From Porphyromonas sp. (GTDB lineage: Bacteria > Bacteroidota > Bacteroidia > Bacteroidales > Porphyromonadaceae): DNA of 11,871 nt. The notes under the pieces are model-generated. The model worked only from the letters and a program-made list of their open reading frames with translations. It was not told where the DNA came from and made no database searches. The translations under genes were made by a program, and so were the position numbers. Each line of letters opens with the position of its first letter. Positions within the stretch are counted from its first letter, which is position 1. The stretch lies in assembly GCA_003640335.1 (NCBI GenBank), contig RBKG01000009.1:1-11871 (forward strand), written 5' to 3'. Below are positions 1 through 6,462 of the stretch, piece by piece.

Positions 1-37
1 ACTAAGCTACTCAGCCAACAACGCTTTAATTGCAATG

Positions 38-45
38 CAAAGATA
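38..45 (-). promoter_or_regulatory. Minus-strand -7 box facing out of the window
   Basis: Read on the minus strand this is TATCTTTG, an exact match to the Bacteroidetes -7 consensus TAnnTTTG and identical to the boxes before udk, folP and rluB. It would fire leftwards, towards a gene beginning left of position 1, so 1-238 is probably a divergent promoter region. No clear -33 TTTG lies at the usual spacing, so the call rests on the -7 word and the context alone. Confidence 0.4.
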
Positions 46-141
46 AGCATTTATTGGGATAACAGTTTTTGCTCCATTTTAGGCTCAACGCATATATCTA
101 TACATCAAACATATATAATTAAGTAAATAGGCTAAACAACC

Positions 142-155
142 ATACTTCTAAGTAT
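142..155. repeat. Short near-palindrome between divergent promoters
   Basis: ATACTT and AAGTAT form a perfect 6-bp inverted repeat around a 2-base centre (CT). It sits between the left-facing -7 box at 38-45 and the udk -7 box at 206-213, where an operator could lie. The surroundings are very AT-rich, so chance is a reasonable alternative. Confidence 0.25.
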
Positions 156-205
156 ATAAATACCTTAACTAGGATAAATCAATGAAATTTTCGTAGAGAA
201 TTGAG

Positions 206-213
206 TATCTTTG
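206..213 (+). promoter_or_regulatory. udk -7 promoter box (TATCTTTG)
   Basis: TATCTTTG matches the Bacteroidetes sigma-ABfr -7 element TAnnTTTG. Initiation a few bases downstream would leave a leader of about 20 nt before the udk ATG at 239. The upstream T-run at 188-191 is a poor and closely spaced -33 candidate. No Shine-Dalgarno sequence precedes the ATG; the leader is A/T-rich, as is usual in this phylum. Confidence 0.6.
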
Positions 214-238
214 GTCAAGAAATGAATTAAACTTTAGT

Positions 239-865
239 ATGAGTACGTACATACCAACTATAATCGGGGTGGCTGGTGGCTCTGCATCAGGCAAAAGTAC
301 CCTTGTCAGACAATTACAAGAAGCCTTTGCAGAAGAGCAAGTAATTACACTGTGTCACGACTTCTATTACAAGGCTCACAACGAACTCAGTTTTGAGGAA
401 AGAGCAGAGCTCAACTACGACCACCCAGACGCTTTCGATACAGATATGATGATTGAGCATATTCTTAAGCTCAAGCAAGGAGAAAGCATCGAACGTCCCG
501 TATATTCATTTACTGAACACAATCGTCTTGAACAGACTGTCACGGTATCGCCTGCCCATGTTATTATCCTTGATGGCATACTCATTCTAGAAAATAAGGA
601 GTTGCGCGAACTCATGGACATGAAAGTCTTTGTGGATACTGATGATGATGTGCGCCTTGCTCGTCGCCTAGTCAGAGATGTACAAGAGCGCGGTCGCGAT
701 ATGAATTCTGTACTCAAGCAATACTTCAGTACCGTGAAGCCTATGCATCGCGACTTTATTGAGCCTAGCAAGCGTCACGCAAATATCATTATCCCTGAAG
801 GAGGCTTTAACTCTGTGGCTTTATCTCTTCTCATTGAGAATATCCGTTCGTTGATTAAGCCTTAA
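239..865 (+). CDS. udk: Uridine kinase (uridine/cytidine monophosphokinase)
   Basis: Phosphorylates uridine and cytidine to UMP and CMP with ATP or GTP, in cytoplasmic pyrimidine salvage. The 208-residue product is close to the usual length of bacterial Udk. Visible motifs in order: the P-loop GGSASGKST at residues 13-21; HDFYYK at 40-45, matching the family's HDxYY nucleoside-site segment; NYDHPDAFD at 59-67; PVYSFTEHNR at about 87-96; ILDGIL at about 110-115, where many homologues have E in place of D; and the arginine-rich lid RLARRLVRDVQERGRD at 139-154. The ATG at 239 lies about 25 bases after a -7 box and places the P-loop at the expected distance from the N-terminus. The gene appears monocistronic, since a strong terminator follows at 1012-1049. 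Phosphoribulokinase-family relatives share the fold, but the HDFYY and NYDHPDAFD segments favour Udk. Confidence 0.95.
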   Translation: MSTYIPTIIGVAGGSASGKSTLVRQLQEAFAEEQVITLCHDFYYKAHNELSFEERAELNYDHPDAFDTDMMIEHILKLKQGESIERPVYSFTEHNRLEQTVTVSPAHVIILDGILILENKELRELMDMKVFVDTDDDVRLARRLVRDVQERGRDMNSVLKQYFSTVKPMHRDFIEPSKRHANIIIPEGGFNSVALSLLIENIRSLIKP

Positions 866-1011
866 AATACAATCTCTTCTAGCTGAATCTGATTACCTTG
901 TGTAGTCATCACGCTAAGGCAAAGAGAAATAAGCTAATTTGGTCTAAAACAACATGACCTACGCTTGCCCATTCAAGACTTTGCAGCTAAAGCAAAGCAC
1001 AAATATATCTA

Positions 1012-1049
1012 AGGGGTTGTTGCATTTCGTATGCGACAGCCCCTATTTT
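1012..1049 (+). terminator. Intrinsic terminator after udk
   Basis: A 14-bp stem (1012-1025 with 1031-1044) is closed by a five-base TTCGT loop. It contains two G-T pairs (1017-1039 and 1021-1035) and a GGGG/CCCC base, followed by TATTTT. It lies about 150 bases after the udk stop and ends only about 17 bases before the flippase GTG, so it separates the two genes or acts as an attenuator for the second. A smaller inverted repeat (CTTTGC 979-984, GCAAAG 992-997) sits just upstream. Nothing else is recognisable in 866-978. Confidence 0.8.
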
Positions 1050-1065
1050 AAGTCATAATACTACA

Positions 1066-2319
1066 GTGCACAATTGGAAAAATCTGCTTAAGCTGCTAGC
1101 ATCAGTTACTGCTGTACAGCTTATTGGGTTCATTTTATTACCATTCTTTAGTCGCCTTTATACGAAAGCGGATTATGGTATTCTCGGCATGCTGATGAGT
1201 GTCGTTGGACTACTCACACCTTTGGCATCAGCCCGTTACGATCAGGCTATTCAAGTCGCAAAAAAAGGTCATCGCTTGCGCTTACTGAGGATACTTGCTT
1301 TAAGCATTAACATAAGTCTAACAAGTGTACTAATCATATTATGCCTACTAGCTCCGAGATGGCTTCAGGGCACTAGTTATGAAGTTGCTATCCCCTACCT
1401 ATTCATCATTCCTTTGACGGTATTCTTTTCGGGCTTGTACTCTGTACTTGCAGCTGGAGCGAATGCACAAGGAGCCTATGGTAATATCGGTCTAGCATCG
1501 TTAATACAAGGCTACATCAACAACGGATTAAAACTCATCTGTGGGTGGGCGAATATGGGTGCATGGGGATTTGCAGTAGCCTTCAATAGTGGTCTAGCTG
1601 TAGCCTGCTCATTCCTCGGTTGGAAACAACACCGAGATTGGTTCAATGGAATTACCCGAAGACGATTAGCTTTGGTAGCTAAACATTACAAAGGCTTTCC
1701 TATCTACACGACATGGATGATTACCACCGCAATGCTTATTTCCAATATCTTAGCAATGCTTCTTCCCAATTACTACCATACGGAAGACATAGGTATCATC
1801 ACAATGCTTTATATGATTAGCCGAAGACCTGTACAAGTTTATTCCGAAGCTACTGGTCGTATTTATGCGCGTCGCCTAGTTGAAGTACGCGAAAGTGGTC
1901 ATTCATTTTTACAAGACATGAATAAGGTCTTTTTGCGTCTATTAGCCCTTTCCCTGCTCGGTGGCATACTGACTCCTTGGATAGCAGAACCCTTAGTAAG
2001 CCTTATTCTTGGCTCAAACTGGTCTTCACTAGGTCATATCATTCCGTGGATTATTCCATTCTTGTTAATGGAATCATTAAACTACATTTTCTGCTTTATC
2101 CCTGATGTTATCAAGAAGCAGAAAGAATATGCTTGGATACAAATAACGCGCCTATGCTGTGAGGTTCTATTTATAACGCAATTATCTCCTCACTTAGACT
2201 TTAATACATTTATCCGTTCATATTTCATATTTGCTGCAGTTGAATATGGTTTAATCTTCCTATGGTTCTATACTCAGATACGCAAGTACGAACTAGCTAC
2301 AAACGAAACTAAAGTATAA
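1066..2319 (+). CDS. Polysaccharide (O-antigen/repeat-unit) flippase, Wzx/MATE-like
   Basis: A 417-residue, strongly hydrophobic protein with roughly 12 predicted membrane segments. Its N-terminus (LIGFILLPFFSRLYTKADYGILG, split here as LIGFILLPFFSRLY then TKADYGILG) is typical of polysaccharide-transport proteins of the MATE/MOP superfamily. Members flip undecaprenyl-linked oligosaccharide units across the inner membrane for O-antigen, capsule or exopolysaccharide assembly. A central hydrophilic stretch carries RRPVQVYSEATGRIYARRL, and the C-terminus is short and charged. The start is GTG at 1066: no in-frame ATG occurs nearby upstream, and the first internal Met (about residue 42-45) would delete the conserved first helix. 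No glycosyltransferase or polymerase gene is adjacent, so the substrate cannot be inferred. The start lies just after the udk terminator and no -7 box is visible, so its transcription is unexplained. The general class is clear; the exact substrate is unknown. Confidence 0.85.
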   Translation: MHNWKNLLKLLASVTAVQLIGFILLPFFSRLYTKADYGILGMLMSVVGLLTPLASARYDQAIQVAKKGHRLRLLRILALSINISLTSVLIILCLLAPRWLQGTSYEVAIPYLFIIPLTVFFSGLYSVLAAGANAQGAYGNIGLASLIQGYINNGLKLICGWANMGAWGFAVAFNSGLAVACSFLGWKQHRDWFNGITRRRLALVAKHYKGFPIYTTWMITTAMLISNILAMLLPNYYHTEDIGIITMLYMISRRPVQVYSEATGRIYARRLVEVRESGHSFLQDMNKVFLRLLALSLLGGILTPWIAEPLVSLILGSNWSSLGHIIPWIIPFLLMESLNYIFCFIPDVIKKQKEYAWIQITRLCCEVLFITQLSPHLDFNTFIRSYFIFAAVEYGLIFLWFYTQIRKYELATNETKV

Positions 2320-2327
2320 TAAATCCG

Positions 2328-2335
2328 TATCTTTG
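2328..2335 (+). promoter_or_regulatory. -7 promoter box of the folP operon (TATCTTTG)
   Basis: TATCTTTG, identical to the udk and rluB boxes, begins 9 bases after the flippase stop and lies about 25 bases before the folP ATG. It marks folP as the first gene of a separate transcription unit. No convincing -33 TTTG is seen at 19-21 bp upstream, a region that falls inside the end of the flippase gene. Confidence 0.6.
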
Positions 2336-2360
2336 CCCCTTAGAACAACAGCTTACCCAA

Positions 2361-3251
2361 ATGATAAAAGAGACAATCAATGTAAAAGGTCAAATCATAT
2401 CTCTTCATAAACCTCTCGTTATGGGGATTATGAATGTTACACCGGACTCATTTTATGCGGGTAGTAGGGCGCAAACAGAGGATAGTATACGAGCTCGTAT
2501 CCTAGAGATTGTATCCGAAGGAGGAGATATAATTGACTTAGGTGCGTATAGCACACGCCCTGGGGCAGACGAGATAAGCGAAGAGGAAGAAAAAGCTCGT
2601 CTTGAAAAAGCTCTGCGCATTCTAAGCAATGAATATCCACAACTCATTTACTCTGTAGACACATGGCGTAGCAACATCGCCCGCTGGGCTGTCGAAGAAT
2701 ATGGCGCAGGTATCATCAATGATATATCTGGAGGGTCTTTGGATAAAGATATGTTCAAGACCGTAACAGAGCTGCAAGTGCCTTATATCCTCATGCACAT
2801 GAGAGGGACACCGCAGACCATGCAGACCCAAACAGATTATACTGATGTCGGACTAGAGGTTCTAGATTTCTTTATTCAGAAGAGTGAGGAGCTACGTGCT
2901 CTAGGCTTACACGACTTAATACTTGACCCTGGGTTCGGATTTGCTAAGACTCTTGAACAGAATTATACTTTAATGAACTATATCCCTCGCTTTATTGAAG
3001 CGACAGGACTCCCCTTGCTTGTTGGGATTTCGAGAAAAAGTATGATTTACAAGTTACTAGGAATAGACTCTAACGAAAGCCTAAACGGCACAAGCATATT
3101 AAATACACATGCACTACTCTCTGGGGCTAAAATACTAAGGGTTCATGATGTAAGAGCTGCAGTGGAGGCTGTAAAGCTAACCGAAGAGTTGAAGAAGAAT
3201 AGCCTTCCCTCTGAAAATCCAATCTTTCACATAGAAGCGACTCGCAATTAA
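2361..3251 (+). CDS. folP: Dihydropteroate synthase
   Basis: Condenses 6-hydroxymethyl-7,8-dihydropterin diphosphate with p-aminobenzoate to 7,8-dihydropteroate in folate synthesis; it is the sulfonamide target. The 296-residue TIM-barrel protein is of typical length. Motifs visible in order: NVTPDSF at 25-31; DLGAYSTRPGA beginning at D59 (a variant of the common DIGGESTRPGA); SVDTWR near 98-103; NDISGG near 120-125; HMRGTPQTMQ (pABA/sulfonamide loop); DPGFGFAK at 189-196; GISRKS at 222-227; and RVHDV at 260-264, the phosphate-binding Arg/His region. It is the first gene of a close-packed operon, with cdaA starting 22 bases after its stop. No residue change pointing to sulfonamide resistance can be judged from the sequence alone. 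Confidence 0.96.
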   Translation: MIKETINVKGQIISLHKPLVMGIMNVTPDSFYAGSRAQTEDSIRARILEIVSEGGDIIDLGAYSTRPGADEISEEEEKARLEKALRILSNEYPQLIYSVDTWRSNIARWAVEEYGAGIINDISGGSLDKDMFKTVTELQVPYILMHMRGTPQTMQTQTDYTDVGLEVLDFFIQKSEELRALGLHDLILDPGFGFAKTLEQNYTLMNYIPRFIEATGLPLLVGISRKSMIYKLLGIDSNESLNGTSILNTHALLSGAKILRVHDVRAAVEAVKLTEELKKNSLPSENPIFHIEATRN

Positions 3252-3273
3252 GAAATAAAATCAGAAAAGATAT

Positions 3274-4053
3274 ATGGCAGATTTATGGTGGCTCCCCCTA
3301 TCAATTAAAGATGCAATAGACATCTTTATACTAGCCCTTTTCCTACGCTATGCCTATAATCTCCTTAAGGGTTCTGGTAGTAAGGCTCTGTTTATGGGCT
3401 TTATCGCCTTCTTCGTACTCTGGGCAATCGTCTCTCAGATACTTGAGATGCGCCTCATGGGAGCTCTATTGGATAAGTTTGTAAACATCGGCCTGCTTAT
3501 CCTCGTAATTATATTCCAAGAAGAGATTAAGAAAATCCTAATTAGCATTGGGTCAGCATCTCATTGGCAACGATTTACGGGCGTATTGAGAGACAGAAAC
3601 GGACAAGATAAGAAGATTGACAACATAGCACCCATTATCTTAGCTTGTAAGAATATGGCTAAGAAGAAAGTGGGAGCACTCATTGTTATCCAACAAAATC
3701 TCGATTTAAGCCCTTGGATGCATGCAGGCGAACGCTTTACTTGTGATATAAATTCGCGCATCATCGAAAATATATTCTTCAAGAATAGCCCTCTCCATGA
3801 TGGTGCAATGGTAATCGTTGGCGATAAAATCAAAGCAGCAGGCGTTATCCTTCCTGTAGCGAATAATGCAGACCTTAACAAAGACTTAGGCTTGCGCCAT
3901 AGAGCGGCCCTTGGTCTTGCTCTGAAAACAGACGGCATCGTCATCATCATCAGCGAAGAGCGAGGACATATCTCTGTTGCACACCAAGGAGAAATCCAAA
4001 TGAATATCTCTATTGACCAATTGCAAAGCGTTCTTGAGCGCAGTTCACTATAA
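3274..4053 (+). CDS. cdaA: Diadenylate cyclase CdaA (c-di-AMP synthase)
   Basis: Makes cyclic di-AMP from two ATP at the inner membrane; c-di-AMP controls potassium and osmolyte balance and cell-wall homeostasis. The 259-residue product has about three N-terminal membrane segments (roughly 14-32, 38-57 and 68-82), a linker ending in FQEEIKKILISIG, and a DAC domain at about 120-235. The catalytic pair is intact: DGA at 176-178 in the context NSPLHDGAM, and RHR at 208-210 in the context LGLRHRAA. The architecture is CdaA (membrane helices plus DAC), not DisA or CdaS. The ATG at 3274 starts directly before the first helix. folP lies 22 bases upstream and the prenyl synthase 3 bases downstream. 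The usual Firmicutes partners cdaR (YbbR domain) and glmM are not in this window, so any activator must be encoded elsewhere or be absent. Confidence 0.95.
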   Translation: MADLWWLPLSIKDAIDIFILALFLRYAYNLLKGSGSKALFMGFIAFFVLWAIVSQILEMRLMGALLDKFVNIGLLILVIIFQEEIKKILISIGSASHWQRFTGVLRDRNGQDKKIDNIAPIILACKNMAKKKVGALIVIQQNLDLSPWMHAGERFTCDINSRIIENIFFKNSPLHDGAMVIVGDKIKAAGVILPVANNADLNKDLGLRHRAALGLALKTDGIVIIISEERGHISVAHQGEIQMNISIDQLQSVLERSSL

Positions 4054-4056
4054 CAA

Positions 4057-5043
4057 ATGATTACACTAGACCAAATAAAAGCTCCTGTAGCACAAGAAGT
4101 AGATAATTACCACGAAGGATTTAGAGAGATGCTTTCTGCTCGTAGCGAATGGCTACAGCAAGCTATCGAACTACTTGAACAATCAACAGGTAAGATGGTA
4201 CGCCCCGTACTAACATGCCTCACTGCGGGCATGCTTAGCGGACAAGTACCCTCATTGGCTGTTGATTCAGGTCTTCTCCTTGAGCTCATTCACACTGCTA
4301 CCCTCATACATGATGACGTCATTGATGAAGCTAAAGTCAGACGAGGTAAGCCTACTCTTGGAACTATCTTCGACAATAGAATAGCTGTTCTTATGGGGGA
4401 CTTTGTTTTAAGCTCGGCTCTCATCGCAGCTATACAGACACGCAATCTCCGCATTATTGGCATCGTTTCTCAAATAGGACGCGAACTTACTGAGGGTGAA
4501 ATCCGCCAATATGAGACAGCTCACAAAGCTATCTTAGATGAGCAGGTTTACTTTGAAGTTATCAAGCAAAAGACAGCCATACTCTTCCGCAGCTGTGCTG
4601 AGGTCGCTGCCATAACAGCCGATGCAAACGAAGAAGATATTCAAAGAGTCGGTCGCATAGCAGAGTTATTAGGGCTAGCCTTTCAAATAAGAGATGATAT
4701 CTTTGACTACTATCCATCTAAAGATGTAGGCAAACCTACGGGGAATGATATCCGCGAAGGAAAGGTTACATTACCACTACTCCACTGTCTTCTAGATACT
4801 GACCTCTGCAATACAGAAGAAGGACAACTCTGTAAGACCTTCATAGAGAAGCAACAGTTAGATGAAGAAGCTATATCGAAACTCCTCAATTTTGCCATTG
4901 ATAATGGAGGCATTCAGTATGCAGAAGAGCGTATGAACAGCCTAGTTGATGAAGCGAAAGAACTCATCAGGCACTACCCTGATAGCGTTTATCGCAGTTC
5001 AATGCTATTGCTTGCCGACTATATCATCGGTAGAAATAAGTAA
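4057..5043 (+). CDS. Long-chain polyprenyl diphosphate synthase (IspB-like)
   Basis: A trans-type prenyltransferase that extends farnesyl or geranyl diphosphate with isopentenyl diphosphate. The 328-residue length fits octaprenyl/solanesyl synthases. The first aspartate-rich motif is DDVID at 86-90 and the second DDIFD at 213-217, followed by GKPTGNDIREGKVTLPLL. GKMVRP near 46-51 corresponds to the diphosphate-binding GKxxRP segment. The residue five before the first DDxxD is Ala81; a small residue there, rather than an aromatic one, is expected for long-chain products. In Bacteroidales the likely use is the menaquinone side chain, which is inference. It starts 3 bases after the cdaA stop and is 7 bases before the small membrane-protein gene, so all are probably on one mRNA. 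Chain length cannot be fixed from sequence. Confidence 0.93.
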   Translation: MITLDQIKAPVAQEVDNYHEGFREMLSARSEWLQQAIELLEQSTGKMVRPVLTCLTAGMLSGQVPSLAVDSGLLLELIHTATLIHDDVIDEAKVRRGKPTLGTIFDNRIAVLMGDFVLSSALIAAIQTRNLRIIGIVSQIGRELTEGEIRQYETAHKAILDEQVYFEVIKQKTAILFRSCAEVAAITADANEEDIQRVGRIAELLGLAFQIRDDIFDYYPSKDVGKPTGNDIREGKVTLPLLHCLLDTDLCNTEEGQLCKTFIEKQQLDEEAISKLLNFAIDNGGIQYAEERMNSLVDEAKELIRHYPDSVYRSSMLLLADYIIGRNK

Positions 5044-5050
5044 GGCAACT

Positions 5051-5236
5051 ATGGCTTATAAAAGACCTCTCACGAAGAGACAAAGCTATCTACTCATTGC
5101 GCTATGGCTCGTATTTTTGGTTATTTACCTTCTGAATATCAAGTTTAGCCTTAGTAGCTTATTGATTATAGCTTTCTCTGGGTTCTTTGTTCTCTACCCT
5201 ATAATCCATAGCAAGGTCTTCTCTTCTAAGGAATGA
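5051..5236 (+). CDS. Small two-helix membrane protein, function unknown
   Basis: A 61-residue protein starting MAYKRPLTKRQSYL. A short basic N-terminus is followed by two hydrophobic stretches, about residues 13-28 (YLLIALWLVFLVIYLL) and 34-51 (LSSLLIIAFSGFFVLYPI), and a short charged tail ending SSKE. The positive N-terminus suggests N-in topology with both ends cytoplasmic. I do not recognise a family. The start at 5051 is chosen because it is 7 bases after the prenyl-synthase stop and gives a clean membrane protein; an in-frame ATG at 4946 would add 35 residues lying wholly inside the upstream gene. Its TGA overlaps the next gene's ATG (ATGA at 5233-5236), which implies translational coupling and possibly a shared role with the ATP-grasp-like protein. 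Confidence 0.75.
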   Translation: MAYKRPLTKRQSYLLIALWLVFLVIYLLNIKFSLSSLLIIAFSGFFVLYPIIHSKVFSSKE

Positions 5237-6462
5237 ATAAATTATATGTCTTTAATCCCGGACATGAAGAGGCTCTATTAGTAGAGCCTAATCTCCAATA
5301 TACACCCTCTCGGACAGTGCAAATGATGATGAGAGAGTTAGCCCCTTTAATGAAAGCACTGACAGAGGAAGGAGATTATATTTACGTTCCTGCACCTAAT
5401 ATTAAAGACGCTTATCTACTCAATCATCAAGGAGAGAAATACACTGATTTAAATACACTTAAGCCACTTGAGCTATGTATGTGGGCTCTCGAGCCTCATC
5501 TAATGGCTCAAGTCGTAGCTTGGGCTAAGCTACACAATATCACCTTAACGCTGCCTGACATCAGTTCGAGCTATCTAGCTTTTTCACACAGAGATAGTGC
5601 TTATAAGCTATTCAAACATCTACTTACAAGCCCTCTCAAAGATTTTTTCTCAGACAAATTGCTTCCCTTCTGGTGGTATCCCGATGTAACCTTAGATGCC
5701 GAAGAAGAGCAAAAGAAGATACTTGACCTGCTCCCTCTATGGAGCATAGATAGCCACGAACACAGCCTCATCATTAAACGCCCTTTCACATCTAGCGGTC
5801 GTGGTGTTTATCCTCTTAATCCGCCTTTCAACGAAGCTCAAGTTGCTCTCCTTTATAAACAAGGGATTAAATATGGCATCAGCATTGAGCGAAAACTTAA
5901 TCGTCAGCAGGATTATGCTGTACTTCTTCGCGTTACGCCCTCAAAGGTTGAGCTACTAGGCTATTCCAAGTTTAGTATTGATGATAAAAAGGGAACAAGC
6001 TATACCGGCAACCTTATTATTCCTCAAGAAGATATTAGAGCAGAGCTTGCGGCAGCACTTGGAGGCTCCTTAGAAGAATGGCAGTTATTAGAGCAAACAC
6101 TCTGCTCTTATTTCTCACAGCATTTAATCGGCAAGTACATCGGATATATCGGGATTGATATGTTCTCTTATCTTGACGAATGCGGTCAGCTAAAGCTTAA
6201 TCCTACAGTTGAGATTAACGTACGTTGCACTATGGGGGTAATATCGTTCTATTTGGACAAGCTATATATAGCCCCTAATTCACGAGCAATCTTCCAGCTA
6301 GAATACTTCAAAACGCAGACAGACTTGGAGCAATTTAACCAATCGATGACGCTCCAACATCCATTAGAGTGGGACGAGCATAAAAAAATCATTCAAGGCT
6401 ATTACCCCTTGAATGATATATCTAGTAGCCATTTCTTGGCCTTCATCATCGTGCACTTATAG
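5233..6462 (+). CDS. ATP-grasp-like ligase, substrate unknown
   Basis: A 409-residue soluble protein with no signal peptide. The N-terminus LYVFNPGHEEALL followed by YTPSRTVQMMMREL resembles a group of uncharacterised Bacteroidetes proteins. Two features suggest an ATP-grasp fold: KRPFTSSGRG at 182-191, resembling the ATP-binding Lys and flexible glycine-rich loop, and NPTVEINVR at 323-331, resembling the metal-binding ExN plus a following Arg (E327, N329, R331). ATP-grasp enzymes ligate a carboxylate, activated as an acyl phosphate, to an amine, thiol or similar nucleophile. The nucleophile and acceptor cannot be read from this sequence. It is the last gene of the folP-cdaA operon and is coupled to the small membrane protein. 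Its last codons overlap the opposing epimerase gene by 6 bp, and residues of about 383-395 are encoded across the minus-strand terminator at 6381-6417. No plus-strand terminator is visible after its stop. Confidence 0.7.
   Translation: MNKLYVFNPGHEEALLVEPNLQYTPSRTVQMMMRELAPLMKALTEEGDYIYVPAPNIKDAYLLNHQGEKYTDLNTLKPLELCMWALEPHLMAQVVAWAKLHNITLTLPDISSSYLAFSHRDSAYKLFKHLLTSPLKDFFSDKLLPFWWYPDVTLDAEEEQKKILDLLPLWSIDSHEHSLIIKRPFTSSGRGVYPLNPPFNEAQVALLYKQGIKYGISIERKLNRQQDYAVLLRVTPSKVELLGYSKFSIDDKKGTSYTGNLIIPQEDIRAELAAALGGSLEEWQLLEQTLCSYFSQHLIGKYIGYIGIDMFSYLDECGQLKLNPTVEINVRCTMGVISFYLDKLYIAPNSRAIFQLEYFKTQTDLEQFNQSMTLQHPLEWDEHKKIIQGYYPLNDISSSHFLAFIIVHL
6381..6417 (-). terminator. Intrinsic terminator of the MCE-epimerase operon, inside the opposing gene
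   Basis: ATCATTCAAGG (6388-6398) and CCTTGAATGAT (6407-6417) form a perfect 11-bp inverted repeat around an 8-base loop. On the minus strand the stem is followed directly by a run of seven T, seen as A at 6382-6388 on the plus strand. This is the form of a Rho-independent terminator for leftward transcription, 40 bases beyond the epimerase stop. On the plus strand the stem has no T-run, so it should not terminate the ATP-grasp gene it lies within. Confidence 0.8.

Noticed and set aside
415..771. 118-codon antisense frame opposite udk
   Set aside because: Serine/arginine-rich shadow of a highly conserved gene, with no promoter and no recognisable family.
873..927. TCTCTT/AAGAGA inverted repeat downstream of udk
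   Set aside because: Six-base arms with a spacer of over 40 bases are expected by chance; the real terminator is at 1012-1049.
1066..2319. Horizontal transfer of the flippase gene
   Set aside because: Flippase genes often sit in variable loci, but this one shows no obvious change in base composition, no mobile-element remnants and no accompanying glycosyltransferase genes.
4698..4705. TATCTTTG inside the polyprenyl synthase gene
   Set aside because: It is produced by the conserved DDIFD codons (GAT ATC TTT GAC), lies mid-gene in a tight operon, and has no start codon nearby to serve.
4946..5050. Upstream in-frame ATG extending the small membrane protein by 35 residues
   Set aside because: The extension lies wholly within the prenyl-synthase coding sequence and lacks the expected character of a conserved N-terminus; the ATG at 5051 has ideal operon spacing.
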